Shown here: one piece after another, positions 53,986 through 62,760 of the stretch | Numbering within the stretch: position 1 is the stretch's first letter | Layout of the letters: every line of letters starts with the position of its first letter | Source: CBDCYS01 sp965226245 | Lineage (GTDB): Bacteria; Acidobacteriota; Terriglobia; Bryobacterales; UBA6623 | Assembly: GCA_965226245.1 (NCBI GenBank) | Contig: CBDDCL010000015.1 | Span: 6,820,001 to 6,884,000 of the forward strand | Direction: 5' to 3' | Length of the DNA: 64,000 nt | The notes under the pieces: generated by a model | Told to the model about the DNA's origin: nothing | Databases searched by the model: none | The model's input: the letters and a program-made list of their open reading frames with translations, nothing else | Program-made: the position numbers and the translations under genes

Positions 53986-56739
53986 TTAATTTTGCCGGTC
54001 TCGGAATTCGGCGAACCAGTTCTGGACTACGTGTATCGAGGCCGCTTTGCCTTCCTCGCTTTCGATCGTTTCCACCAAAACAAACCGCTGCCCATCGGGC
54101 GAAGCATCGTAGCGGTGCTCCTGAGTCGCGCGCAAATTGGGGTCCTGGAACAGGCGGGTCGTTGCACCGGTCGTGAAACTGGGTCTCGTGTTTACCGCGA
54201 CGGCCATCAACGTGCTGTTCTCCACGTAGAAAAGCTCCTTGCCGTCTCTGCTCCAGCGTGGCTGTCGGCCCCCTTGGGCCGAAACCTGCCATTGACCTTC
54301 GCCCTCGGGAAACGGCCGCACATAGACTTGGTCCTGGCCCGACTGATCCGATACATAAGCAACAAAACGGCCTCGCGGCGAAAATTTCGCTGAATGCTCG
54401 TTGAAGGAGGTTTGTAAAAAGGGGGCCGAATCAAAGCCGTCGCTGGCTTCCTTGCGCTTGAGATACCAGAGGTCGTAGCCGTTCTCCGGATCATCCACCC
54501 GGTAGAGCAGATACTTCCCATCAGGCGACCAGTCGTTGGGACGCTCGGGCAAATCCGTGCCTGCCAGGAATTCAGGCTCGCCCGTGCCATCCGCCGGCCG
54601 ACTGTACATGTCGTCGTTCCCCTGGCGCGAGGACCGGAAGGTGATCTCTTTTCCTGAGGGCGACCAGGTGGGTCGGCCCTCTGACGCGGCATGAAAGGTC
54701 AAGCGCCTCTTCAGCGGGCGGGCGACCTCATGCACCCAAATGTCGTCGTTGTCGTCTTCGAAACCCAGCACCGCCACGCGGCCGCCATCGGGAGATAAGG
54801 CGGGGAAGCGGATGGTCTCCTGTGGCTGGCCGATCACCCCCAGCCTCTTCCCGCCTCGGTCTCGCCACACCAATTGCTGCTCTCCCGAATCCAAAAAGTC
54901 GAGATAAACTAGCGTACCGTCGGCCCCCACGCTCAGGCCGCCCACGTTTTCGGCGATGGGAAAGGCTTCTCCGGTAGGTTTCAAAGTCTCGATCGAAAAG
55001 GGCAACGCCCACAGACCGCTCTGGTAGCGATTGGTTTGGTACAAAATGTGCCCGCTCGGGGAATAGACCGGGTAAGCTCCCTCGGCCAGCACTTCCCACT
55101 CACCCGTCTCCAGGTTCTTGACAACGGTGTCCCGATCATTCCGAGAGCCCAAATCGAAAATGATGCTGCGGACTGCGGCTTGCGAGGGCAAGAAATGCGG
55201 GCTGGTGATGCCATCTCCCTTTCGCGTGCCCTCCGTCTCGAACAAGAGCCTGGGCTCTCCTCCGCGGGCCGGGATCTCGTAGAGCTTTGAGGGCCCTCCC
55301 GAGCCGAAGGCAATGAAGTCGCCCTCGGGGCTCCACGCACCTCCTCGCAAGTCTCCGCCGGGCAGCGGGCAGAGTGTGATCACCGGCCCTCCCTGAGCGG
55401 AAATCTTCTTGAGCTCCCGGTTCGCGGCAAAGCCGATGAACTGGCTGTCGGGCGACCAGAACGGCCGTCCCGCGCCCTCGCTGCCGTCCAGCTCTCGGGG
55501 TTCCTCACGATCGAGATCGCGTACCCAGAGCTTGCTTTCCTCCCCGACTGCAACATAGACAATGTGCCTGCCATTGGGAGAGATCGCGACTCCCCCGGCA
55601 TACCCTCCGGAGGCGTCCAGCCGGTGGCCGGTTGTCGTCTCGTAAAGCGACTCCGGCGTAAAGGCAAATCGGCGCAGCGGCGCTTCGGGAAGGGGCTGGA
55701 AGAAGTAGACGCACGCGAGCGCCAGCAGAGCAATAGCGGTGATGGCGAACAGGGCCCAGGGTAGACGCAGCTTCCATCCTGAAATGGCTGACGCACTTCC
55801 CGTAGCGCTTTGTAAGGTCCCTGGTAGGGACAAGCTCTCAGCTTGTCCTGGACCGGCTGGAGAGCCGGTCCCTACCTTATCCCCTGGACCGGCCGCGGTC
55901 TTTAAGATCGTCGATCCGCCGGACTTCAATTTCTGGGCCAGGTTCCCCAGATCAACGATGATCTCGGCGCTGTTCTGGTAGCGCTGTGCGGCGTCCTTGG
56001 CCAGGCACTTGCCGATCATGAACTCCAGCTCCACGGGCACGCCGGTCCGCAAGCCCGTCAGCGGCTGCGGCTCCTCGTAGACGATCTCGTAGAGCAGCGC
56101 CTTGTCGTAGACACCCTTAAACGGCCGCTGCCCGCAGACCATTTCGTAAAGCACGCAACCCAGCGCCCAGATGTCGGTGCGGTGGTCGACTTCGACCCCC
56201 TGCGCCTGCTGCGGCGACATGTAGGCCACCGTGCCCAGGGTCGTGTCAAGCTGGGTCAGCCTCGAGTCCTCGGTCAGCAGCGCCAGGCCGAAGTCCAGAA
56301 TCTTTACGCGCCCTTCGGGAGTGATCAGCAGATTGCCCGGCTTGATGTCGCGGTGAACGATCTTTTTCTGGTGCGCCGCGTGGAGGCCGTCGGCGACTTG
56401 GCGTCCGATGTCGAGAGCCTCTTTGAGAGCGAGAGGGCCGCGTTCGATCTTCTTCTCCAGGCTGTCGCCCTCGACGAACTCCAAGGCAAGAAAGGTGCGC
56501 CCATTCACCTCGTCAATCTCATGGATCGTGCAAATGTTGGGATGGTTGAGCGCGGCGGCCGCTTTTGCTTCCCGCTCGAAGCGCTTGCGGCTCTCCTCGT
56601 CCTTGAGCAAGTGAGCCGCCAGAAACTTCAGCGCAACGGTGCGCCCGAGCTTGGTGTCCTCGGCTTTGTAAACAACACCCATCCCCCCTTCGCCGGCCTT
56701 GGCGACGACCCGGTAATGCGAAATAGTCTGACCGATCAC
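53986..56739 (-). CDS. Ser/Thr kinase with C-terminal PD40/TolB propeller
   Basis: From the GTG at 56739 the product has 917 residues. That start is preferred over the ATG at 56832 because VIGQTISHYRVV aligns with the first residues of the other kinase. Kinase motifs are intact: GEGGMGVVYKAEDTKLGRTV, VALKFLAAHLL, HRDIKPGNLLI, DFGLALLTED, GTVAYMSPQQAQG. A membrane helix (ALFAITAIALLALACVYFF) precedes PD40 strands (SPNGRHIVYVA, SPDSQFIGFAA, SPDGKYLLYRVDD). A 54-bp palindromic element is inserted in frame in the linker before the helix. A relic of the same gene type's 3' end lies at 9690. Confidence 0.9.
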   Translation of the reverse strand: MIGQTISHYRVVAKAGEGGMGVVYKAEDTKLGRTVALKFLAAHLLKDEESRKRFEREAKAAAALNHPNICTIHEIDEVNGRTFLALEFVEGDSLEKKIERGPLALKEALDIGRQVADGLHAAHQKKIVHRDIKPGNLLITPEGRVKILDFGLALLTEDSRLTQLDTTLGTVAYMSPQQAQGVEVDHRTDIWALGCVLYEMVCGQRPFKGVYDKALLYEIVYEEPQPLTGLRTGVPVELEFMIGKCLAKDAAQRYQNSAEIIVDLGNLAQKLKSGGSTILKTAAGPGDKVGTGSPAGPGQAESLSLPGTLQSATGSASAISGWKLRLPWALFAITAIALLALACVYFFQPLPEAPLRRFAFTPESLYETTTGHRLDASGGYAGGVAISPNGRHIVYVAVGEESKLWVRDLDREEPRELDGSEGAGRPFWSPDSQFIGFAANRELKKISAQGGPVITLCPLPGGDLRGGAWSPEGDFIAFGSGGPSKLYEIPARGGEPRLLFETEGTRKGDGITSPHFLPSQAAVRSIIFDLGSRNDRDTVVKNLETGEWEVLAEGAYPVYSPSGHILYQTNRYQSGLWALPFSIETLKPTGEAFPIAENVGGLSVGADGTLVYLDFLDSGEQQLVWRDRGGKRLGVIGQPQETIRFPALSPDGGRVAVLGFEDDNDDIWVHEVARPLKRRLTFHAASEGRPTWSPSGKEITFRSSRQGNDDMYSRPADGTGEPEFLAGTDLPERPNDWSPDGKYLLYRVDDPENGYDLWYLKRKEASDGFDSAPFLQTSFNEHSAKFSPRGRFVAYVSDQSGQDQVYVRPFPEGEGQWQVSAQGGRQPRWSRDGKELFYVENSTLMAVAVNTRPSFTTGATTRLFQDPNLRATQEHRYDASPDGQRFVLVETIESEEGKAASIHVVQNWFAEFRDRQN
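55823..55876 (-). repeat. 54-bp palindromic element inside kinase 2
   Basis: GGTAGGGAC and GTCCCTACC arms enclose two hairpins (GGACAAGCT CTC AGCTTGTCC and GGACCGGCT GGAG AGCCGGTCC), giving a three-way-junction shape. The length is exactly 18 codons. It is read as KVGTGSPAGPGQAESLSLP-type linker sequence between kinase domain and membrane helix, so the frame is kept. The AAGCTCTCAGCTT core is the family E palindrome. Confidence 0.85.
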
Positions 56740-57139
56740 TGCCTTGAATGATACAACGCTGAGTTTACCGAACGCATGACGCCAATCCGCCCGCAAAGGT
56801 TCGTGGTTGCCGGCGAAACTGTTTTGAGACACCCGCGGCCTTGAATCCGTTCACCTGCTGCTAGAAAGGCCGCGGGTCTCTTCGAGCCCCGCGCTACGGG
56901 TGGTTGACAACAGCAATGGCCGCAAGCGCCGCTTTAGGACGGGTTGAGGGCGTCAGAGCGTGGACTTCCGTCCACGCCTCTGTCCGGCCATTTGGAATCT
57001 TCTGCTGTGATGGGCAACGATGCGACCAGTTTGGCGAACACCTATAACCGGCGCCGGGAGGATTCGTGGATTCCGAATCGCCCCGGCTGCTAGCATGGTT
57101 CCTCGCATCGCGGACGAATCGCAAGAAGGGAATTCACGC
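56740..57139. other. Control and repeat region upstream of kinase 2
   Basis: TATCAT lies 8 bases before the GTG of kinase 2, again leaving almost no leader. Repeat A copy 3 is at 56958-57012. No gene was seen between the kinase and the SDR fragment at 57140. Confidence 0.5.
56958..57012 (-). repeat. Dispersed repeat family A, copy 3
   Basis: Read on the minus strand it gives AGATTCCAAATGGCCGGACA, GAGGCGTGGACGGAAGTCCA, CGC. The hairpin is GCGTGGAC GGAA GTCCACGC at 56958-56977. Relative to copies 1 and 2 (GCGCGGAC...GTCCGCGC) both members of one base pair have changed together (C-G to T-A). Confidence 0.85.
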
Positions 57140-57255
57140 ATGACGCTGGAATCGATGTTCTCGCTGTCGCGAAAGAAAGCGTTCATTGCCGGCGCCAGCC
57201 GCGGTATTGGTTTGGCAATCGCCCAGGCAACGGCCGCCGCGGGCGCCCGGACGTG
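57140..57255 (+). pseudogene. SDR oxidoreductase, N-terminal fragment
   Basis: MTLESMFSLSRKKAFIAGAS, RGIGLAIAQATAAAGAR is the start of a short-chain dehydrogenase with the NAD(P)-binding GASRGIG motif. It breaks near 57255 and runs into unrelated sequence. A separate SDR lacking its N terminus lies at 63198, but the two need not come from one gene. Confidence 0.75.
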
Positions 57256-57418
57256 CTGGCCAAGCTGTACAGGAACCGTTTTCTGCAGTACTGGCGGCGG
57301 ACGGGGAAGGGAAGTGAGTTCCGGGCTATCATCGTTAACTCAACAGGTAAGCCACCGCCTACGGCGGTGAGACTCGCGAAGGCTCTGCCGTCACGGCGTG
57401 CGGCGTAAGGGGGTAAGC

Positions 57419-57628
57419 ATGGTCTCCTTTCCAAGGTTTCACTTTTGGGCGCGGGGATGCTGTGTGAGCGCGGTGGGGCTGGATGAGCAAACAGTGCGAG
57501 CGTACATTCGGGTGCAGGAGGTCGAGGAGAAGCGGCAGGAGCAGCGCTGCAGGTCCTTTAGGCTCCTTCACGCGGTGCAGGCCCCTTTGGAGGGGCCTGC
57601 ATCAAACCGCCCGCTCAGCGGGCGGTAG
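57419..57628 (+). pseudogene. IS200/IS605 transposase, C-terminal fragment with end hairpins
   Basis: The frame MVSFPRFHFWARGCCVSAVG, LDEQTVRAYIRVQEVEEKRQ, EQ matches the last third of Y1 (HUH) transposases TnpA (FWARGYFVSTVGLDE...YI..QE). The catalytic HUH is missing. Directly after come two palindromes (GCAGGCCCC TTTG GAGGGGCCTGC-like and CCGCCCGCTCAGCGGGCGG), which look like the subterminal hairpins of such elements. Confidence 0.75.
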
Positions 57629-57809
57629 CTGATTTAGCTCCCCACTGCCTCCGAAATGTGGCAACCATGGGCTAGGTCACGCTTCAGGCGACTTTCAGTT
57701 TCAGTCGCACGGGAACCTGCCAGCTTTCAGCCGGTAGTTGATTAGATACCGGCCGTCGGTGGTTGCCAGTGGCGTGGCGGCCCGGTTTGCGGCTCAACTG
57801 CTCAGCGGC

Positions 57810-58457
57810 TCAACGAGCCTGCACCCGAATCCCCAGACGCCAGAGAATGTAACCCAGCGCCTCGCGCGCGTAGTATTTGGCGCGGGTCCAGGAGCTGTCT
57901 CCACCCGGCGTACGCGGCGACCCGTAGACGGTGACACCCCGCGCCTCGAGCATTTTTTTGATGCGGTGAATGTGATATCCGTCGCTGACAACGATGCAGG
58001 ACTCGAGCTGCATGCGGTCCATGATCTCGGCCACCGCGGCCGCGCTCTGCATCGTCGACTGCCCTTTCGTTTCGGCGGTGATGAATTCGGCGGGCACCCC
58101 GCGTTCGGAGAGATATTCCCGGCTCACATCACCTTCGCTGAACTTCGCGCCGCTTCCATGGCCCCCGGTGGTAATAATCCTCGGGGCCAGCCGCTGCTCG
58201 TAGAGCGCCAGGGCGTGGTCGAGGCGAGCCCGCAGCACCGGAGACGGGCGTCCCCGATACTGGGCGGCTCCTAACACAACGATGGCATCCGCGGGGCGCG
58301 CTTCATCCAGGTAGGCGTGCCGCCTGACCTGATAGTAGACTACCGAGAAATAGGCGCCAAACAGGGCGGCGGCAGCGACAACGAGAATCCCGGCCACTCG
58401 ATAGAGCCGCGGCGCGGTGCGCTCACCTATGACAGATATTTCGCCAGTTCCGTCCAA
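57810..58457 (-). CDS. YdcF/DUF218 family membrane protein
   Basis: The product has one membrane helix (VAGILVVAAAALFGAYFSVV) and then a DUF218 domain: ADAIVVLGAAQYRGRPSPVL, ALYEQRLAPRIITTGGHGSG, FITAETKGQSTMQSAAAVAE, CIVVSDGYHIHRIKKMLEAR. The His and Asp/Glu positions of the family are present. The best start is a TTG at 58457, which overlaps tsaC by 31 nt; a GTG at 58397 is the alternative. The family is linked to envelope metabolism, with no fixed reaction. Confidence 0.82.
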   Translation of the reverse strand: MDGTGEISVIGERTAPRLYRVAGILVVAAAALFGAYFSVVYYQVRRHAYLDEARPADAIVVLGAAQYRGRPSPVLRARLDHALALYEQRLAPRIITTGGHGSGAKFSEGDVSREYLSERGVPAEFITAETKGQSTMQSAAAVAEIMDRMQLESCIVVSDGYHIHRIKKMLEARGVTVYGSPRTPGGDSSWTRAKYYAREALGYILWRLGIRVQAR

Positions 58458-59074
58458 CGCACGGCTCCCTGCCTCACGATTCGGGGCTCGGACGTGAGGT
58501 CCAAGATCGTGGAGGGCTGACGAAGGGGCGACCGCCCGCCGTCCACAATATGATAGACGCGCCCAGACAACTGGCGCTTCACCTGGTCCGCGGTAGTGGC
58601 CGCGGGACTCCCTGACAGATTGGCGCTTGTCCCGGTCAGAGGGCAGCCGCTGGCGCGGATGAGCCGGCGGATCAGCGGCGACGCGGGCAGCCGCACCGCG
58701 ACCGTTCCCGTGCCTGCTGTAATCGCCGCCGGGACGCGCCGGGACGCCGGCACGACCATCGTCAGTGGGCCGGGCCAAAACGCGGCGGCGATTCTTCGGA
58801 ATGCTGCAGGAATCTCACCCGCGACATCGCTCAATTGCTCCAGCGAATCAATCAGCAGCAGAACGGGATTCGATTCGGGCCTCTGCTTGATTTCGAAAAT
58901 CCGCTCCGCCACGCCTTTGCGAAAGGGGTCCCCAGCCAAGCCATAGACCGTGTCCGTGGGGACCGTCACCACCTCCCCGCCCCGAATCCGCTGGGCCACG
59001 CGCCGAACAACGGGCCACGACGGCCGACAAGGATGGATACGGAAAATCTCCACTCGTTGGGAACTAGCGGCCAT
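58427..59074 (-). CDS. tsaC: Threonylcarbamoyl-AMP synthase
   Basis: The product is 215 residues of the Sua5/TsaC/YrdC fold: GEVVTVPTDTVYGLAGDPF, FEIKQRPESNPVLLLIDSLE, AAFWPGPLTMVVPA, VAVRLPASPLIRRLIRASGC, PLTGTSANLSGSPAATTADQ. It makes threonylcarbamoyl-AMP for the t6A modification of tRNA. It lacks the extra C-terminal Sua5 domain, so the TsaC form applies. It is co-directional and overlapping with the ydcF-like gene. Confidence 0.92.
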   Translation of the reverse strand: MAASSQRVEIFRIHPCRPSWPVVRRVAQRIRGGEVVTVPTDTVYGLAGDPFRKGVAERIFEIKQRPESNPVLLLIDSLEQLSDVAGEIPAAFRRIAAAFWPGPLTMVVPASRRVPAAITAGTGTVAVRLPASPLIRRLIRASGCPLTGTSANLSGSPAATTADQVKRQLSGRVYHIVDGGRSPLRQPSTILDLTSEPRIVRQGAVRWTELAKYLS

Positions 59075-59091
59075 GAGGCAATTCTATTACG

Positions 59092-59925
59092 ATGAAGGGC
59101 GCCGTGGCTGTTCTCACCCGCCGGATTATTAGCAGTGCCGCCAACCCTTTGTTGAAGGATGTCCGCCGCGCGGTCTCTCGCGGCGGGCTCACCTCGGAAG
59201 GCTGGATGGTTGCGGAATCCTTCCATTTGCTGGAAGAGGCGCTGCGAAGCGACCTCGAAGTCGGGACCGTTCTGGCGGCGGCCACGGTGCGAAATGCCGT
59301 GGAACAGCATGTGCGAGGCCTCAAGAACGTGCGCGTTACCGTCGTGGAAGACCGCTTGATGCAGCAGATTTCAAGCACCGAATCCACGCAAGGAGTCATT
59401 TCGCTGGTTCGCCCGCCGGTGTGGAATCTCGAGGCGGTGTTTCGTGGCAGGTCCTTGACGGTTGTGCTGGACGCGCTCCAGGACCCGGGAAACGCCGGCG
59501 CCGTCGTTCGCTCGGCGGAGGCTTTCGGGGCCACCGGCGTGATTTTTCTTGCCGGCAGCGTCAGCCCTTACAATCCCAAGACTCTGCGCGCCTCGGCCGG
59601 CTCGTTGTTTCGGGTCCCTTTCGTTTTCGGCGTTGACCCGGAACTGACGCAGGCTGCGGTGCGGCAGCGCAAGCTTCAAGTCCTGTCGACCTCGCCTCGG
59701 GCGAGGCTGCGGCTGGACCGCTGTGATCTGACGCAGCCCACGGCTGTCGCGTTCGGTTCGGAAGCCCATGGTGTTTGCGCGACTTTCGCCCGAGGATCTC
59801 GGGGTGTGCGAATTCCCACCAGTGGTGTTGAGTCGCTCAATGCCGCCGTGGCCGCCAGCGTCGTTTTGTACGAAGCGGCACGGCAGCGCGCCGAGGCTCT
59901 AAGCCCGGCGGCGAGATCAAAATGA
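59092..59925 (+). CDS. TrmH-family RNA 2'-O-methyltransferase
   Basis: The product is 277 residues. An N-terminal substrate-binding domain (NPLLKDVRRAVSRGGLTSEG, WMVAESFHLLEEALRS) is followed by the SpoU knot: VVLDALQDPGNAGAVVRSAE, AFGATGVIFL, NPKTLRASAGSLFRVPF, VAFGSEAHGV and IPTSGVESLNAAVAASVVLY. The N and C terminal motifs I-III are intact. It probably methylates a ribose in rRNA or tRNA. It overlaps rarA by 4 nt (ATGA). Confidence 0.9.
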   Translation: MKGAVAVLTRRIISSAANPLLKDVRRAVSRGGLTSEGWMVAESFHLLEEALRSDLEVGTVLAAATVRNAVEQHVRGLKNVRVTVVEDRLMQQISSTESTQGVISLVRPPVWNLEAVFRGRSLTVVLDALQDPGNAGAVVRSAEAFGATGVIFLAGSVSPYNPKTLRASAGSLFRVPFVFGVDPELTQAAVRQRKLQVLSTSPRARLRLDRCDLTQPTAVAFGSEAHGVCATFARGSRGVRIPTSGVESLNAAVAASVVLYEAARQRAEALSPAARSK

Positions 59926-61271
59926 GTCTGTTCGAGGCGCCTGATCGAGCGCCGCCCGGCGGCGACCGGGGACGCCCGCTAGCCGATCGGTTGCGGCCGC
60001 TATCCCTTGCCGAATTCGTTGGCCAAGAGCATCTTCTTGCCGCGGGCAAACCTCTGCGCACTCAGATCGAGCGCGACCAATTGAGCTCGATGATCTTGTG
60101 GGGACCGCCCGGAGTCGGGAAAACGACTCTGGCCCGCATCATCGCTCACGCCACCCGCTGCGAGTTTGTCTCGTTCAGTGCCGTGTTGAGCAGTATCAAG
60201 GACGTCAAAGCCGTCATGGCCGGCGCCCAGCGGATGCATCGGTCGGGACGCCGGACCGTTATCTTCGTCGATGAAATCCACCGCTTCAACAAAGCGCAAC
60301 AGGACGCCTTTTTGCCCTATGTCGAGCAGGGTGACATCGTTCTCATCGGGGCGACGACCCAGAACCCCTCCTTCGAGGTGATCTCCGCTCTGCTCTCCCG
60401 CTGCAAAGTCCACGTACTGCGGGCGCTGACGGCCGAGGAAATCGTCCGGATTCTCAAAAGGGCGCTGGCCGATGAGGAACGCGGACTGGGGAGCCTGGCG
60501 GCCGATGTCAGCGACGGGATGCTGCTGCGCATGGCGCTGTTTTCCAACGGCGATGGGCGCGCGGCGCTGCAAACGCTGGAGACGAGTGTTCTCGCCGCCG
60601 GCGGATCCGCGGTGACGGAAGAGCTGCTCGAAAGCGTGCTGGAGCGCAAGATGGCGCCCTACGACAAGAGCGGCGAAGAGCATTTCAATCTGATCTCGGC
60701 GCTTCATAAGTCGGTGCGGTCGAGCGATCCGGACGCGGCGCTTTACTGGCTCGTGCGCATCCTGGAAGGCGGCGAAGACAGGCTCTATGTTCTGCGGCGA
60801 TTGGTGCGCATGGCCTTCGAAGATATCGGGCTGGCCGACCCGCGGGCGCTGGAGCAAGCTACCGCGGCGGTGGAGGCGTTTCGGCTGATCGGCGAACCCG
60901 AAGGAGACCTGGTTCTGGCGCAAGTCGCGGTTTACTTGGCCGTGGCGCCGAAGTCCGATTCGGTCTACGCGGCGTTCGGACAGGTGAAGAAAGACGTTCA
61001 GCAGACCATCGCCGATCCGGTGCCGCTGCATCTTCGCAACGCGCCGACGAGCCTGATGAAGCAGTTGGGATACGGCCAAGGCTACCAGCACGCCCACCAG
61101 TTCGAAGACGCCGTGACCGTCATGGAGTGCTTGCCCGAGGCCCTGCGGGGGCGGCGTTACTACTTCCCGACTGACCGCGGGATTGAAAAGCGCATCGGCG
61201 AGCGATTGGAGGAGCTGCGGCGTAAGATGAAAAGCCGAGCCGTTGAGCCGCGAAACGGCGGCGGATCGTAG
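59922..61271 (+). CDS. rarA: Replication-associated recombination protein A
   Basis: The product is 449 residues, a normal AAA+ RarA/MgsA. It has RPLSLAEFVGQEHLLA, Walker A GPPGVGKTT, Walker B VIFVDEIHRFNKAQQDAFLP, sensor GATTQNPSFEV and the C-terminal tetramer region (KSVRSSDPDAALYWLVRILE, GGEDRLYVLRRLVRMAFED). It acts at stalled forks with single-strand binding protein. The last nine or so codons and the TAG stop come from repeat C (61243-61331). Confidence 0.95.
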   Translation: MSLFEAPDRAPPGGDRGRPLADRLRPLSLAEFVGQEHLLAAGKPLRTQIERDQLSSMILWGPPGVGKTTLARIIAHATRCEFVSFSAVLSSIKDVKAVMAGAQRMHRSGRRTVIFVDEIHRFNKAQQDAFLPYVEQGDIVLIGATTQNPSFEVISALLSRCKVHVLRALTAEEIVRILKRALADEERGLGSLAADVSDGMLLRMALFSNGDGRAALQTLETSVLAAGGSAVTEELLESVLERKMAPYDKSGEEHFNLISALHKSVRSSDPDAALYWLVRILEGGEDRLYVLRRLVRMAFEDIGLADPRALEQATAAVEAFRLIGEPEGDLVLAQVAVYLAVAPKSDSVYAAFGQVKKDVQQTIADPVPLHLRNAPTSLMKQLGYGQGYQHAHQFEDAVTVMECLPEALRGRRYYFPTDRGIEKRIGERLEELRRKMKSRAVEPRNGGGS

Positions 61272-61331
61272 CCCATGGGTGGAGCGAAGCGGAACCCTGG
61301 GTCCGAAACCCTGCGAGGGGAAGCCCCGGAC
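61243..61331 (+). repeat. Dispersed repeat family C, copy 2
   Basis: TTGAGCCGCGAAACGGCG, GGATCGTAGCCCATGGGTGG, AGCGAAGCGGAACCCTGGGT, CCGAAACCCTGCGAGGGG matches 20011-20098 in the same order. The GTAGCC word gives rarA its TAG stop. Confidence 0.87.
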
Positions 61332-61421
61332 GCGGACGCTTCCGGGGCCGGACGCAACTCCAGTACGCCTGCGTCGAGGCAGTGCTGAGCGATCTGCCGC
61401 TGTGCTGTAGTGGCCATGGGA

Positions 61422-61820
61422 TCAAGAGGTGTCGAAGAAAATGAACAGCGCGGGGCGCAGCGGTTCGAACGTCTCGACCAACAGCATGCGTCCTTGGCGG
61501 CAGAGCGGACAGAGGTGTTGTTGAGCGCTGTCTGCGCCGGCCGTTTCGTTCGCGGGCCCAGCGACAGGCGCTGCCAGTAACTCGCGGGCCAGAGCCAACT
61601 GTTCGCGCCGGTGGCGGTTGGCCAGGAAACCGTAGTAGCGAATGCGCACGAAGCCCTTGGGTAGTGCCTGGAGCAAAAAACGCCGTAGGAACTCCAGGGC
61701 GTCGAGTGTCATCTCGCGTTGTTGGCCGCCGTGAGCGTAGTCCTTGTAGGAAAAACGAACCTTGCCGTCTTCGATCGACAACAGTCTTTGATCAGAGATC
61801 GCCGCGCGATGGGTGTGGAG
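61422..61820 (-). pseudogene. IS91-family transposase, C-terminal fragment
   Basis: The frame reads THRAAISDQRLLSIEDGKVR, FSYKDYAHGGQQREMTLDAL, EFLRRFLLQALPKGFVRIRY, YGFLANRHRREQLALAREL and a CPLCRQGRM zinc pair, as at the end of IS91 Y2 transposases. The catalytic Tyr region and N terminus are missing; the sequence breaks at about 61820 into unrelated DNA. Confidence 0.82.
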
Positions 61821-61959
61821 TCCACGTCAGCATGACTCACCTGGGGAATGAAGTATTCTGGGCCCCCCTCGAGGTCGGCGAGTTGGTCCTATGGCGGAGC
61901 GTCACCGACTCGCATGCTTCATGTCCCCTTGTTTTTCTTGTTCGTAAGAGAGAATCGTC

Positions 61960-62110
61960 GTCGTCGGGGTTGTGGGAATGTGGGAATCGCGTGAGCGATT
62001 TCCAAGGGGCTGTGGGAAGGGTGGGAAATCTTATCGTTGCGGGCTCGCACCCTGTTCGCTCTCTCGAGAGGTTTTCCACGCTTTCCACAGCCCCGTCATT
62101 TCCACAGCCC
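61960..62110. repeat. GTGGGAA / TTTCCACA inverted repeat region
   Basis: GTGGGAA occurs four times between 61970 and 62030. GGGGCTGTGGGAAGGGTGGG (62006) is repeated inverted at 62072-62094 as TTTTCCACGCTTTCCACAGC, with 20 of 23 positions paired. The TTTCCACA words are near DnaA boxes (TTATCCACA), but no origin genes are nearby. Confidence 0.6.
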
Positions 62111-62164
62111 CACGATTTTTCCGTTTTCCGTTTTTTCGACAGCAGCAGCGACCGCCGCCAGCTC

Positions 62165-62314
62165 GCGCCGGTGGAAGAGCGGCTGCTGGGCTTCCAGCAA
62201 CACTACGAGTCGATGGCGAAACCGTTTGCATGGAAGTTCACTCGACGCGATCCGGCCGATCTGTTGCACAAGCTGAAAACGGAACCCAACGACTCGGCTC
62301 CGCCGGCCGCATAG
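62165..62314 (+). pseudogene. IS630-family transposase, 3' end
   Basis: The last 50 codons read APVEERLLGFQQHYESMAKP, FAWKFTRRDPADLLHKLKTE, PNDSAPPAA and stop. The pattern FxxxYxxxAKPFxWKFTRxDLxxLL is typical of IS630 transposase ends. Nothing upstream belongs to the same gene. Confidence 0.7.
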
Positions 62315-62396
62315 CCCAAAATAATACGTGACCGTATTTATGAAACGGTGTACTTAGTTAGTTAGTTAGTAGTCCAAGCCGCCGTGCTCGTCGCCG

Positions 62397-62760
62397 CATC
62401 TCCGACAACGGGCCGCAGTTTAGCGCCAAGGACTTCAAGCAATTCATCCGTATCTCAGGGATGACGCACGTGAGAACCTCGCCCTACTATCCGCAGTCGA
62501 ACGGCAAGTTGGAGCGTTGGCACAAATCGTTGAAGGGCGCATGCATGCGGCCGGGCGTGCCGCTGACGCCCGAGGATGCGCGGCGGCTGATCGAGCGCTA
62601 CGTCGTGCACTACAACACGGTGCGGTTGCACAGCGCGATCGGGTTCGTGACGCCGGCGGACATGCTGGCGGGCCGCCAAAACGAGATCCAGGCCGCCCGC
62701 GACCCCAAGCTGGAGCAGGCGCGACAGCAACGTCAGCTGCGCCGTCGCCAGGCGGTTTGA
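62397..62760 (+). pseudogene. IS3-type transposase (integrase core), C-terminal fragment
   Basis: The frame starts at the second catalytic Asp (SDNGPQFSAKDFKQFI) and includes the Glu helix (SPYYPQSNGKLERWHKSLKG), then RYVVHYNTVRLHSAIGFVTP, ADMLAGR and a basic tail. The first Asp and N-terminal domain are missing. A TTAG tandem repeat (about 62354-62371) marks the break point. Confidence 0.82.

Noticed and set aside
61960..62110. Replication origin
   Set aside because: DnaA-box-like words are inexact and no dnaA, dnaN or AT-rich unwinding region is present.
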